Positions 24,869-33,810 are shown, numbered from the stretch's first letter. The stretch: DNA of 64,000 nt from Candidatus Saccharimonadota bacterium (GCA_009992235.1 JAACVZ010000002.1:62001-126000); one strand, 5' to 3'. The notes: a model not told the origin generated them from the sequence alone. Numbers and translations: made by a program.

Positions 24869-26545
24869 TTATATACTAGAAGAGTAGTCCGTGGGCGGGT
24901 TTCTACCCAATTTCGTTCGCACCAGGGCAACGAGCGCAGTTTTCGCAAAGTGCACTAGCGGATAGCGAACATCATGCGATCCATCAATAATATCAATCGA
25001 TTTTCCGCGAGGGGCGAAAAGAAGAGACGCTGCACGCGCAGGAGATATATCTCGAACAAGGTGAGCGACTGCCTGTTGAGCCACATGAGAGGCCGTTATG
25101 CCCACGCCCGGCGCAACCGTTGGAGCAGACACCTCACCAGACGCAATCTTCTTAAACAAATCCATATCGGCATAAGAAGGAATGTGTGGTACCCACTTCC
25201 AAAGGGCTACTTCCTGTTTCGCGATATCTTCAAGAGCCATATCTTCCGATAGACCGAAATACTTCTCGAAGCTCACACGCTCCGGGTCGAAAGACGTCAC
25301 GTATGAACCGAAGCCTACGTTCATACCCATTAACGCTGGAGTACCATTCCGACGAGCCTCGCGAGCAATCATCACTCCAATTTCATGTTTTGTATACTCT
25401 GTTTCGTCGATAACAAGATGGCTCCCCTCAACGAAAGCTGCGACATTTTCAGGCGTCACTCCGTCTTGATAGGTATCTATCTTTGCAAACGGCTGTATAT
25501 CTTTTATCAACCCGGCGATAACCTCGGCCTTATTTTGATGAACAGTATTATAGGTAGCACCTTCTTGTCGATTCAGGTTTTCAATCTCAAACGGATCTGG
25601 ATCAGCGAGGCGAAAATTCTTCACACCCATGCGTGCAAGTTGGATAGCAACCGCCCCACCATCGCCCCCGGCCCCTGCAATTGCAACGATAGATTCGGTA
25701 ACTCTTTGATGCTCTGCTTCATTTAGCCATCCATAGTTCCGCTCATGTTGTTCTCTTGGAGCCTGAAGAAAATCAGTCTTCAGCGCCATGCGCCCTAAGC
25801 CAAGTTCAGATTTTTGACCCTCCATAAATGGTCCGAAGCGCTCCTCCCGAGATGGAAACAATGCAATCCGCCTCTGATCAGCTTGATGCATTTCACGCGT
25901 CATGTCCTGAAGCCGAAACTCAACCAAAATATTACTTGAGTTATATTTTTCAGAAAAGAGCGGCTCGCCAAGTACATTCATCGCCACTCCAATCTGCTGC
26001 AGGCTCCTTAATAGCGGTGTCTCGAGAATCGCGTACAATGGACCGGCGTCTGGCCTTGAAAGCCCTTCTTGGGTCATCGCACGCATAAGATATAGCTTTA
26101 AGTGCTGCGCCGAGCGCCCAAGCTCGACCGGTAGTTTATTCTTGTCCGCTATAAGTCGCGACACCTCGCGGGCGGGTCCATGGGCACCGTCAAGAGTGAA
26201 TAGCTCCTCCGAGGGGAGCGGCGTAGCCGTGTCTTTGTCTCTGTAAATAATGCGCGACGTACCAACCACCTGTCCCTCCGCGCTAAGAATGACGAAGTGT
26301 GATGTATTTGGATCGCTATCATACTCGTCAAACTCGGCACCGTTTTCATCCCTGGCTGATTCTGGAAGAAAGTGGTGTGTATCTATATAGCTTTGAGCGC
26401 GTAATTGACCCATTTTCATCCATGCGTCAGGATGATCGAGCGAATTAATCTTCCTAAGCTCAAGCCTGGTTTTGGGCTCGAGCTCAATCTGCGTGGGAAT
26501 AATGCGCTGACCTTGTGTATCAGCACCTCTATCATGTACGGTCAT
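24869..26545 (-). CDS. Fusion: autoinducer-synthase-like GNAT domain plus E1/ThiF-like adenylyltransferase
   Basis: Residues about 30-230 follow the LuxI/acyltransferase branch of the GNAT fold: EFDEYDSD (71-78), HFVILSAEGQVVGTSRIIYR (83-102) and REVSRLIAD (126-134) parallel the D-x-x-D, V-x-G-x-x-R and E-x-S-R motifs of acyl-homoserine-lactone synthases. Residues about 270-540 are an E1/ThiF Rossmann domain: IVAIAGAGGDGGAVAIQLAR, LADPDPFEIENLNRQEGA, then NKAEV and VIDETEYTKHEIG. The whole protein contains no cysteine, so it cannot form a thioester like true E1 enzymes; adenylation alone, as in MccB, is possible. Adjacent to a sensor kinase and divergent from a response regulator. Whether the product is a signal molecule is inference. 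Confidence 0.75.
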   Translation of the reverse strand: MTVHDRGADTQGQRIIPTQIELEPKTRLELRKINSLDHPDAWMKMGQLRAQSYIDTHHFLPESARDENGAEFDEYDSDPNTSHFVILSAEGQVVGTSRIIYRDKDTATPLPSEELFTLDGAHGPAREVSRLIADKNKLPVELGRSAQHLKLYLMRAMTQEGLSRPDAGPLYAILETPLLRSLQQIGVAMNVLGEPLFSEKYNSSNILVEFRLQDMTREMHQADQRRIALFPSREERFGPFMEGQKSELGLGRMALKTDFLQAPREQHERNYGWLNEAEHQRVTESIVAIAGAGGDGGAVAIQLARMGVKNFRLADPDPFEIENLNRQEGATYNTVHQNKAEVIAGLIKDIQPFAKIDTYQDGVTPENVAAFVEGSHLVIDETEYTKHEIGVMIAREARRNGTPALMGMNVGFGSYVTSFDPERVSFEKYFGLSEDMALEDIAKQEVALWKWVPHIPSYADMDLFKKIASGEVSAPTVAPGVGITASHVAQQAVAHLVRDISPARAASLLFAPRGKSIDIIDGSHDVRYPLVHFAKTALVALVRTKLGRNPPTDYSSSI

Positions 26546-26553
26546 ATATGATA

Positions 26554-26592
26554 ACTATAATATAATATCCGTAAAATGCAATATGCTACAAT
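26554..26592. promoter_or_regulatory. Divergent -10 boxes between the fusion gene and the response regulator
   Basis: On the minus strand TATAGT (26554-26559) lies 8 bases before the fusion gene's ATG; on the plus strand TACAAT (26587-26592) lies 6 bases before the response regulator's ATG. The whole spacer is 53 bases, so the two promoters must overlap in their -35 regions and may be co-regulated. Both predict leaderless mRNAs. Confidence 0.6.
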
Positions 26593-26598
26593 GTAACC

Positions 26599-26967
26599 AT
26601 GACCAAAATCGCTATCATTGAAGACGACGCCACTATTAGCCAAATGTACCGCATGAAATTTGAAGCCGATGGCTTCGATGTCCAACTGGCAAACGATGGC
26701 GAACGGGGCGTTGAGCTCGTTAAACACTTCGCGCCAGACATTATCCTACTTGACCTTCAAATGCCAAAAAAAACCGGACATCAAGCCCTCCAAGAAATTC
26801 GCGCTGAACCGTGGGGCAAAGATGTTCCAGTTATTATTCTGACCAACCTCGGCGAAGAAGAGGCCCCGAAAGAACTTCGAAGCCTAGGTATTGAAAGCTA
26901 CATTGTCAAGGCTGAACTAACGCCTCGACAGGTTGTTCAGCGCGTCAAAGACACGCTTGGTACTTAA
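26599..26967 (+). CDS. Single-domain response regulator (CheY-like)
   Basis: A 122-residue receiver domain with no output domain. The acidic pocket is IIEDD (residues 6-10), the phosphoacceptor is D52 in IILLDLQMPKKTG, the switch threonine is T82 (IILTN) and the conserved lysine is K104 (YIVKAE). Without a DNA-binding part it must act by protein contact, or pass the phosphate on. It is transcribed divergently from the acyltransferase-E1/kinase operon and overlaps folD at its 3' end in convergent orientation by 4 bases. Confidence 0.92.
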   Translation: MTKIAIIEDDATISQMYRMKFEADGFDVQLANDGERGVELVKHFAPDIILLDLQMPKKTGHQALQEIRAEPWGKDVPVIILTNLGEEEAPKELRSLGIESYIVKAELTPRQVVQRVKDTLGT

Positions 26968-27773
26968 GGCTTCGCTGTTGCCTGCGCCGCTTGAATAACG
27001 TTATCAATAAGTGAGGCGACCGTCAGTGGCCCGACGCCACCTTTTTCGGGTGTTATGGTTATGTCACTGCGCTCACGCACCTCAGAAGCAACGTCCCCTA
27101 CCAGCACGCCGCCCTCAGATGCTGTACCAGCATCGACAATAACCGCGCCCAGTCCAACCATAGATGCACGAATCAGGCCAGGAACACCAGTGGCGGTAAC
27201 AATAATATCAGCCTCTTTTAGCGCCGTCGGTAGATCGCTTGTCGTGTCATCGTAAGCACGCACATCGAGGCCAGCCTTCGTCCACTCAGCAATAAGCGGT
27301 GCTCCGACCAAGCGCCCTTTTCCAACAACGGCAATGTGTGAGCCCTCAAGCTTCACGTTGTACCCAGCAAGTAACCAGTCAATAGCCGTTACGGTGGCTG
27401 ACACGTAGCCGGCTTGCGGCCCTAACCCGTCGACATCTTTTTCTGGCGCAATATGCGCAACAATATCGTCAGTCTGGTCAGGATGCGTCAGCGGAAGCTG
27501 AACCACGATACCATGCACCGAGTTATCGTCATTTAGTTCATCGATGCGAATTCGGATAACATCAACGGTCGTGCGTTCAATAACAACATTAACTAAAATA
27601 TCCACACCATAGACCTGCTTCAGGCGGGTATAGGTAACGCTAGCTGGGTCGTCGCCGGTTATGAGAATGACGAGCTTCGGAAATACACCACGCGCCTGAC
27701 GAAGCGCACGCACCTGCTTGGCCTGACGCTCTTTTATGTATCCGACAAGTTCTGTTCCATTGAGTAATTTCAC
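26964..27773 (-). CDS. folD: Bifunctional methylene-THF dehydrogenase/cyclohydrolase FolD
   Basis: Interconverts 5,10-methylene- and 10-formyl-tetrahydrofolate. Visible are the N-terminal catalytic domain with LVILITGDDPASVTYTRLK (the usual YxxxK motif appears as YTRLK), VVQLPLTHP, PEKDVDGLG and the dinucleotide domain IAVVGKGRLVGAPLIAEW with DAGTASEGGVLVGDV and TPEKGGVGPLTVASL. The GTG at 27771-27773 is the best start (MKLLNGTEL), giving 269 residues; the frame runs on to a TTG 12 codons upstream inside the divergent promoter. Pairs functionally with glyA in this window. Confidence 0.93.
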   Translation of the reverse strand: MKLLNGTELVGYIKERQAKQVRALRQARGVFPKLVILITGDDPASVTYTRLKQVYGVDILVNVVIERTTVDVIRIRIDELNDDNSVHGIVVQLPLTHPDQTDDIVAHIAPEKDVDGLGPQAGYVSATVTAIDWLLAGYNVKLEGSHIAVVGKGRLVGAPLIAEWTKAGLDVRAYDDTTSDLPTALKEADIIVTATGVPGLIRASMVGLGAVIVDAGTASEGGVLVGDVASEVRERSDITITPEKGGVGPLTVASLIDNVIQAAQATAKP

Positions 27774-27819
27774 GAGGTTTAGCGTAGCAGAATAAGCACT
27801 ATGATACAATGAACCTATT

Positions 27820-28305
27820 ATGAATATACTTACACAACTCGCACAATCATCAACCTACTACTACGATAGTTACAGTACATCAGGCTCAACGCTAACAGAG
27901 GCCGAAGCAACGGCGCTCGCTAGCCTAATGTTTGGCGCGTTTGTATTCTCACTCTTCCTAGCACTCATCTCATACGTCGTTATGGCTGTTGGCCTTATGA
28001 AAATTTTCAACAAGGCTGGCGTCGCTCCATGGATTGCTTGGGTACCATTTTACAACTCTTGGAAGATGCTCGAAATTGGCGAACAAAAAGGATTCTGGGC
28101 AGTTCTTGCTATCATCCCTGTCGTAAATGTCGTTTCTACGGTATTCATGTACATAGCTATGTATCACATAGGTAAAAGGCTCGGCAAAGAAGGAGCTTTC
28201 GTACTCCTCGCCATCTTCCTTCCTGCCGTCTGGGTTCTATGGCTTGGGTTTGACAAGTCAACCTGGAACGAAACTCCTTCAACTGCACCAAGCGTCTCTG
28301 CCTAG
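27820..28305 (+). CDS. DUF5684-like multi-span membrane protein
   Basis: The 161-residue product has four to five membrane segments and the pattern LMKIFNKAGVAPWIAWVPFYNSWKM, GFWAVLAIIPVVNVV, KRLGKEGAFVLLAIFLP, VLWLGFDKS. This is the DUF5684 layout of small membrane proteins found in many bacteria; the molecular role is unknown. TACAAT (27805-27810) lies 9 bases before the ATG. The spacer to divergent folD is under 50 bases. Confidence 0.75.
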   Translation: MNILTQLAQSSTYYYDSYSTSGSTLTEAEATALASLMFGAFVFSLFLALISYVVMAVGLMKIFNKAGVAPWIAWVPFYNSWKMLEIGEQKGFWAVLAIIPVVNVVSTVFMYIAMYHIGKRLGKEGAFVLLAIFLPAVWVLWLGFDKSTWNETPSTAPSVSA

Positions 28306-28308
28306 TCT

Positions 28309-29250
28309 CTAGTACTTAATTGCTCGGTTAACCGTGATGTACGGCTGGAGATTGTTGTGAGCTCCGCTGCCACCCGTGTTAGACAGGAAGGGCAGGACTA
28401 CTGCCCCAGAATTATAAGGTGAACTAATTCCATAGGTTGCACCCGAGCCTCCCAGGTAATCGTTCACATTGCCATCCATGCGCGATCCAGAGTGCGTGTG
28501 GCTCGGCATCTCAGCAACCGTAAGAGTATGCTCATTTTCACCACCCTTCTCTCCCAGTGCATCAAAATTACTATCTGATGAATTCACCGCAACCTGAACG
28601 CGTCCCTGAGAACTAGGCAGGTTAAAGGTTGTACTTCCATCACCAGAGCCAAAGGTTGTTCCTATGACCGAGAAAAGACTTGAATAGGTCGTTCGAGATA
28701 CGGCCGAACCATCTTCCAGTAAGTAACCTTCAGGTGCTGTAGTCCAGTATCCTTCAATAGATGTCCCGACAGGTGTTCCATCGCCAGCAACCGTCAGGGC
28801 CGACACCGCACTTCCGCTAAACACTCTCCAAGCGGTACCGGTGCTAGACCGAAGCGCCTCAACGTATCCCTCGCTCGCCGCTTCAATAGGCTCGCTGTTG
28901 CCATTTAGTTGCGGTTCGTTCACCACGAAGTAAGTCCGGTAATCATCATACTCATTTATGTAAGCGGACAGAGTCGCTTGCACCTCACCGTTGCAGTTAG
29001 TATTTGGCTTAAGAGGCTGGGCGTCGCTCCAGGTGACGGTATTCTCACTTATTCGTAGGCATGCTTCTGCAAAAACGACCCCCGCCTCAGCGGCAGATTT
29101 AGCCAACTCGGTATAGCGTTGATTTTCTAGTGCGCCACGGATTGCGGTTGTTGCGCTCACGGCTGTAACTAGCACCATTAGCATCACCACCGAAGCGATA
29201 AGGACAGTTGGAAGGGCAAAGCCTTGTTTATGTTTCATCATTGTTTTCAT
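28309..29250 (-). CDS. Pilin-like protein fused to a phage tail collar domain
   Basis: The N-terminus (HKQGFALPTVLIASVVMLMV) is a prepilin signal: basic, G-F cleavage site, hydrophobic helix; the usual Glu at mature position 5 is absent. After about 150 residues comes a complete phage tail collar domain (about 165-313): GYWTTAPEGYLLEDGSAVSR, SVIGTTFGSGDGSTTFNLPS, GGENEHTLTVAEMPSHTHSG and a closing NNLQPYITVNRAIKY. In phages this domain lies at the tips of tail fibres. AAGGAG touches the first ATG; the ATG at 29239-29241 (three codons in) has better spacing and may be the true start. Third gene of the minor pilin cluster. Confidence 0.85.
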   Translation of the reverse strand: MKTMMKHKQGFALPTVLIASVVMLMVLVTAVSATTAIRGALENQRYTELAKSAAEAGVVFAEACLRISENTVTWSDAQPLKPNTNCNGEVQATLSAYINEYDDYRTYFVVNEPQLNGNSEPIEAASEGYVEALRSSTGTAWRVFSGSAVSALTVAGDGTPVGTSIEGYWTTAPEGYLLEDGSAVSRTTYSSLFSVIGTTFGSGDGSTTFNLPSSQGRVQVAVNSSDSNFDALGEKGGENEHTLTVAEMPSHTHSGSRMDGNVNDYLGGSGATYGISSPYNSGAVVLPFLSNTGGSGAHNNLQPYITVNRAIKY

Positions 29251-29302
29251 TCTCCTTATGATTATAGTACATTACGCGTAATTTTTTCTAGGCTACCCAA
29301 GG

Positions 29303-31579
29303 CTACAGGGCGCCTGCGTTATACAGCTCCTGAACTTCAGCCGCAGATAGTGCCCTGCTGTAAACACGCACATCATCCATACTTCCAGGGAAATATCGGT
29401 CAGCGCTACTATACGAACGGCTAGCAATGTATATGCCTCCATCGGGGTTTAAGCTGCCAAGATTGCCTGAGGTCACGCTCGACTGCAATGAACCGTCAGT
29501 GTATATTATCATCGTCCCAGCTGAAGAGGTTGCGCAATAATGATGCCAACTGCTATCAAAATAATTGTGAGGGAAATCAACAACTGCACTCCCACTAGCG
29601 CCATTCATTCTGGTTTTGAGCATAGGGAAAGTCGAGATATCGGCTTCGTCAAGCCAAACATTGACAGCGTTCGGACCATCATATGAACTGCCGTGCGAGA
29701 AGAGGTACTGATAGGCAGCACCGCTTGGATCGAGAGGCCTGAACCAGAAGCAGACAGACAACGCACCGCTACCATAGTCGACGTCCGGCATGGCTATAGT
29801 GTCATTGTCGCCATCAAAGCTATAGGCTTTGTTCGGTTCACCAGACCTGTCGTAGGTTAAGCTGGCGCCATTAACCGTCCCGTCGTTGTCATTTATTACA
29901 TCCTCGGCGCTACCGTTCATAGGCCACCACGCAACCATGTCGTCCATATAGCTTGGGTCGCCCGCATAAAAGCTGATGTTGTCGAGAGATAGCCACGTAT
30001 TGCGCACGGCATAAAGCTGGACACGGCCGTCCGCTAGTATATCAATCCTTGCGTGAGCATCAGTGCTTACGGTCGTCGAAAGGATGCGCTCGCTTGGACG
30101 GTATCCCACAGGAAGTACTGCAATATCCGTTCCGTCCGCTGTTGACCCCCCCTTAACAAGCCCCTTAAGCGTCACAATGCCGTCGCTACTTTTTGTATAT
30201 TGCGGTGTGCCATATATGCTTCCATACCAAGTCCACCCAGCAAGTAAGCTGAAATTGTTCCAAGTTCCAAGCGAGCCCGGATAATACATAGTCTGCAATG
30301 AGAGATGATTGCTCCCTACCCCCTTAGCGATAATACCCTTAGTCGCTCTCTCTATCGAAATAGGTGCATACGTAGATGATCGACCATGGTAATGAAGATA
30401 TTCCGAGGGTCGTAAATTATCAGGTAGGCTCATTATCTCAGTGCCGCTCGTTGTCGTACCTGGAGCTACAAGACCATCTATATGAACTCGACCCGAGTCA
30501 TCGACTGCGTAGCTCGCAGGGGCAAAGTCATATCCTTGCAATGAGGCGCCATAGTTACTCCACCCATTAGAAAGTGGATTTACCTCTTGCCTGTCATACC
30601 GTCCATTATCGGGAATAAACCTAATCGTATCTAAGGAAAGCCATAGGTTGCTAACACCTGTACTCGTTACGACACTGCCGTCGGGATGAACGTCAACGCG
30701 TGCACCTGATGTATTGTTATTGCTGCTCGTACTAAACATGAGCTGATAGGCCGGACGATACGATTCAGGAAGTGTGGCAACCGTGCCAAGCGCACCCGAT
30801 TTTATCATGCCCTTCAACACTACCACGCCATCGGCTGTTCTTCTGTACGCCGGGGGTGAATATGGGCTCCCATAGAAAATCCATCCATTCTGTAGGGGAA
30901 GGCTGTGCCATCCAGTGTCCGCAACAAATAAGCTGACAGCATCAGAATTCACCTGCCCTACAGTGTTCGCAGCAACCGCCCGATAAAGGTTACCCTCCAT
31001 GCTCGGCACCGAAGAGAATGCTAGTGTCGTGCCAGTAGCTCCATCAATGGACGTCCAGCTGACCCCCTTGTCTTTCGACACCTCCCACTGAATAGTTGGC
31101 GTAGGATATCCAGTTGTCGCTACTGAAAAGCTTGCCGTTTCAGCAACCGCAATAGACGCTTCAGTAGGCTGCTGAGCAATAGCCGGCGCCTCCTCGAGCG
31201 GAACCCCCGTGCCAAGACTATACCCCGAAACCGCGACAATCTTTTCTGGTGCGTTGTAAGTAATAGTCACCTTGACTAAGCCGATATTCGGCGCCGCCGG
31301 GTTTGGACAACTAATAACGACGCTAACGCGAACATCCGTCAGGCCGTCCACTACGACGGGCTCATCGGTTAATGGGTTTGATGGCGTACAGTCGCCCTCG
31401 GCGCGTGAGAACTGGTCTATATAATCACTCGCCAGTCGAGATGCTCGAACTTCGGCTCGAATGTTCCCTGAATCACGAATAATGAACGAGAAAAGAGTGT
31501 AGCCGGCGCTAAGAAATATCGAAGCAACGAAGAGTGTGATGAGTAGCTCTACTGCCGTAAACCCGCGTCGAAACATCAT
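29303..31579 (-). CDS. Pilin-like protein with Ig-like, phage tail-fibre-type repeats and LamG domain
   Basis: A 758-residue protein beginning with a classical prepilin motif (RRGFTAVELLITLFVASIFL). Beyond the pilin-like head there is an Ig-like domain (about 130-218: PTIQWEVSKDKGVSWTSIDG), then three repeats of about 105 residues (about 222-545) with the pattern NGW..YGS, DGxVxLKG, G.....LP..YRP, xVDxxxDGxV and xWLSLDxIxF, which I associate with tail-fibre proteins of phages, and finally a LamG/concanavalin-like domain (about 546-758: MVAWWPMNGSAEDVINDNDG ... DDVRVYSRALSAAEVQELYN). It looks like a large adhesive pilus-tip protein. Its start overlaps the previous gene (ATGA). Confidence 0.82.
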   Translation of the reverse strand: MMFRRGFTAVELLITLFVASIFLSAGYTLFSFIIRDSGNIRAEVRASRLASDYIDQFSRAEGDCTPSNPLTDEPVVVDGLTDVRVSVVISCPNPAAPNIGLVKVTITYNAPEKIVAVSGYSLGTGVPLEEAPAIAQQPTEASIAVAETASFSVATTGYPTPTIQWEVSKDKGVSWTSIDGATGTTLAFSSVPSMEGNLYRAVAANTVGQVNSDAVSLFVADTGWHSLPLQNGWIFYGSPYSPPAYRRTADGVVVLKGMIKSGALGTVATLPESYRPAYQLMFSTSSNNNTSGARVDVHPDGSVVTSTGVSNLWLSLDTIRFIPDNGRYDRQEVNPLSNGWSNYGASLQGYDFAPASYAVDDSGRVHIDGLVAPGTTTSGTEIMSLPDNLRPSEYLHYHGRSSTYAPISIERATKGIIAKGVGSNHLSLQTMYYPGSLGTWNNFSLLAGWTWYGSIYGTPQYTKSSDGIVTLKGLVKGGSTADGTDIAVLPVGYRPSERILSTTVSTDAHARIDILADGRVQLYAVRNTWLSLDNISFYAGDPSYMDDMVAWWPMNGSAEDVINDNDGTVNGASLTYDRSGEPNKAYSFDGDNDTIAMPDVDYGSGALSVCFWFRPLDPSGAAYQYLFSHGSSYDGPNAVNVWLDEADISTFPMLKTRMNGASGSAVVDFPHNYFDSSWHHYCATSSAGTMIIYTDGSLQSSVTSGNLGSLNPDGGIYIASRSYSSADRYFPGSMDDVRVYSRALSAAEVQELYNAGAL

Positions 31580-32430
31580 TCAAAGTACCCCGGCGTTACG
31601 TTTGCATACGAGCGACTAGACCGAACATGACCCTCTTCCGTAACCATCGATCCAGCCACCATCTGGCCTGCCGTGACATCAACCCGAACAGTCAATGCCG
31701 AACCTAAGGCGCCAGACCTCGCACTGGTAGTCTGGGTATGATCGCTAGCTGTTGCTATTGGCGTGGTCGAGGCCGAGCTCGAATAATAACTGAGATTGAA
31801 ATTTTCAGCTTCAACGCCCTCTATTAATAGTTCGTCGTTAGACCCACAATATGCAGCCACATAACCCGGTGTGCACGAAGGAAGTTGCCACGGAACCTCA
31901 CAACCAGCGGTTGCGTAGTCGGACGGCATAAGCACCCGACGCCACAATGAATCATTACGGACAAAATACGCCACGTTAACAACAAGTTGCGCGTTACTCG
32001 CTGCTGATGCGCTGTCACAGGTATAAGGAAGGTTTTTCATCACTACAACGCTACTGCCTGGGCTCTGGGGCTGCTTCGTAGTCGCAAACATACGCAAAAT
32101 GAGCGCGTCACCCGAAGCGGTCGCGTTCTCGAAGCTAGCCGTGCCGTCATCGATACCCTGAGGAGAAATAGGAGTAAAGCTATTAGTCGCCAAAAACCCG
32201 GCCGAGCGCCGAACGTCATCATCAATACGGCTAAAGGTCAACTGCAGGTCATAGGTAAGGGTGTTGCGAACACTCGAAACAAGTGCCTCGCCAGTCAAGC
32301 TAATAATAGCAATAATAAACCCGCTAATCATTAATATAACAATCGGGGCAACGACGAGTAATTCTACGAGCGTAAAGCCAGACCGAAGACGGTTTGCGCG
32401 ACTTACTTTTTCATTTTCTTGACGTGCCAT
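31576..32430 (-). CDS. Type IV prepilin-like protein (PilW/PilJ-like)
   Basis: First gene of the minor pilin operon. The leader RSGFTLVELLVVAPIVILMI gives a clear prepilin peptidase site (G-F) with Glu at mature position 5, preceded by a longish basic leader (MARQENEKVSRANRLR). The remaining 250 residues are polar with several cysteines (LPYTCDSAS, GCEVPWQLPSCTPGYVAAYC), suited to disulfides outside the cell. The size and the DDDVRRSAGF segment resemble minor pilins of the PilW group. Its stop overlaps the start of the 758-residue pilin-like gene. Confidence 0.85.
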   Translation of the reverse strand: MARQENEKVSRANRLRSGFTLVELLVVAPIVILMISGFIIAIISLTGEALVSSVRNTLTYDLQLTFSRIDDDVRRSAGFLATNSFTPISPQGIDDGTASFENATASGDALILRMFATTKQPQSPGSSVVVMKNLPYTCDSASAASNAQLVVNVAYFVRNDSLWRRVLMPSDYATAGCEVPWQLPSCTPGYVAAYCGSNDELLIEGVEAENFNLSYYSSSASTTPIATASDHTQTTSARSGALGSALTVRVDVTAGQMVAGSMVTEEGHVRSSRSYANVTPGYFE

Positions 32431-32493
32431 TATATCCCTATGTTACTGTCTATGCTTATACTCACAAGTATACCCTTTTGTACCCATAAAACA

Positions 32494-32517
32494 CAAAAAA
32501 GTCCCCGGTAAAGGGAC
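32494..32517 (-). terminator. Terminator after tRNA-Lys (CUU)
   Basis: On the minus strand GTCCC (32513-32517), loop TTTACCG, GGGAC (32501-32505) then TTTTTTG (32494-32500). It ends the tRNA-Arg/tRNA-Lys transcript before the pilin operon. Confidence 0.8.
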
Positions 32518-32530
32518 CGTATAAATACAT

Positions 32531-32607
32531 TGGAGGGTCAGGAGGGACTTGAACCCTCGACATTCTGCTTAAGAGGCAGACGCTCTAACCAGCTGAGCTA
32601 CTGACCC
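32531..32607 (-). tRNA. tRNA-Lys (CUU)
   Basis: Minus strand: acceptor GGGTCAG/CTGACCC, anticodon stem TCTGC/GCAGA with loop CTCTTAA (anticodon CTT), T-arm GAGGG-TTCAAGT-CCCTC, encoded CCA at 32531-32533. A second lysine tRNA (UUU) lies at 46236-46311. Confidence 0.95.
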
Positions 32608-32619
32608 ACATGATACGCG

Positions 32620-32696
32620 TGGTACACCCGGTAGGATTCGAACCTACGACCCTCTGTTCCGAAGACAGATGCTCTAATCCACTGAGCTACGGGTGC
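32620..32696 (-). tRNA. tRNA-Arg (UCG)
   Basis: Minus strand: acceptor GCACCCG/CGGGTGT with a G-T first pair, anticodon stem TCTGT/ACAGA with loop CTTCGGA (anticodon TCG), T-arm GTAGG-TTCGAAT-CCTAC, encoded CCA at 32620-32622. It lies 12 bases upstream of tRNA-Lys and shares its transcript. A UCG anticodon, rather than A(I)CG, reads CGA directly. Confidence 0.95.
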
Positions 32697-32779
32697 TCGA
32701 TTCGTATGGAAAGTACAGAGGTGATTGTACCACAGGTTCGCCTCCTTGACCATACCCGTAGTGTATACTAAGTACACAT

Positions 32780-33802
32780 ATGGACATTCGCACCAATATT
32801 CCACTACGAGCCCACACTACCATGAAACTTGGCGGGCCGGCTCGTTTTTTTGTCGACATCCACCAAAAAGACGAATTACCTGGACTGTTTGAGCGCGCCG
32901 CCAAACAATCTCTGCCCGTATACATACTGGGTGGTGGCAGTAATCTCATTGTTAAAGATGAAGGCTTCCAGGGTATTATTGCTCACATGAAAATTCCCGG
33001 GTTCGAAATAGTAGCCGAAGATGCGGGTTCGAAAACGATTCACATTGGTGCCGGTGAAAACTGGGACGATGTTGTCAAAAGGTCGGTCGATCTAGGACTA
33101 AGTGGCATCGAAGCGATGTCTGGCATCCCGGGAAGTACCGGGGCGACGCCGGTCCAGAACGTTGGTGCCTACGGTCAGGAAATTGCCGACACCCTCGTAT
33201 CTCTCGAGGCATTCGACACGAAAACCGGTGGCTTCGTCACACTTTCCCGCAATGACTGTAACTTTTCGTACCGACAAAGTATTTTCAGGGGCGACGCCAG
33301 TGGCCGGTATGTAATTACATCAACAACCCTGCGTCTTTCAAAAAACCAGCCCGCGCCACCCTTCTACGCTAGTCTTCAAGCGTACCTAGACGAACACACT
33401 ATTTCACTCTACACGGTCGAAACAATCCGCGAAGCAGTACTAGCTATTCGAGCCGAGAAGCTCCCGAGTGTTAACGACAAGCCAAGCGCCGGGTCGTTCT
33501 TCAAGAACGCCCTTGTCGAGGAGTGGCTATATAACGACCTTTTGAAACAACATCCCGATATGCCAGGATTCGCCATGGGTAACGGAACCTGGAAAATACC
33601 TAGCGGTTGGCTAATTGAACATGCCGGCCTCAAAGGTAAATTACTACACGGCATTCGTGTCTATGATAAAAATGCGCTCGTCTTGGTGAACGAATCAGCG
33701 TCCACCTACCAAGACCTCGCAAATGCCCGCGATGAAATTACGCGCACCGTCCAAACCGCCTTCCGGATTCAACTTGAACAAGAGCCCCTAGAACTAGCCT
33801 AG
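32780..33802 (+). CDS. murB: UDP-N-acetylenolpyruvoylglucosamine reductase MurB
   Basis: FAD-dependent reductase finishing UDP-MurNAc synthesis. Visible: NIPLRAHTTMKLGGPARFF at the N-terminus, FAD motif YILGGGSNLIVKDEGF, GIEAMSGIPGSTGATPVQNV with GAYGQEI, the YRxS motif FSYRQSIF, and SAGSFFKNALV holding the proton-donor serine; a C-terminal conserved Glu region (LVLVNESAST) follows. Length 340 is typical. TATACT (32764-32769) ends 10 bases before the ATG. It works directly after MurA, encoded at 36215. Confidence 0.96.
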   Translation: MDIRTNIPLRAHTTMKLGGPARFFVDIHQKDELPGLFERAAKQSLPVYILGGGSNLIVKDEGFQGIIAHMKIPGFEIVAEDAGSKTIHIGAGENWDDVVKRSVDLGLSGIEAMSGIPGSTGATPVQNVGAYGQEIADTLVSLEAFDTKTGGFVTLSRNDCNFSYRQSIFRGDASGRYVITSTTLRLSKNQPAPPFYASLQAYLDEHTISLYTVETIREAVLAIRAEKLPSVNDKPSAGSFFKNALVEEWLYNDLLKQHPDMPGFAMGNGTWKIPSGWLIEHAGLKGKLLHGIRVYDKNALVLVNESASTYQDLANARDEITRTVQTAFRIQLEQEPLELA

Positions 33803-33810
33803 CTACCCGC

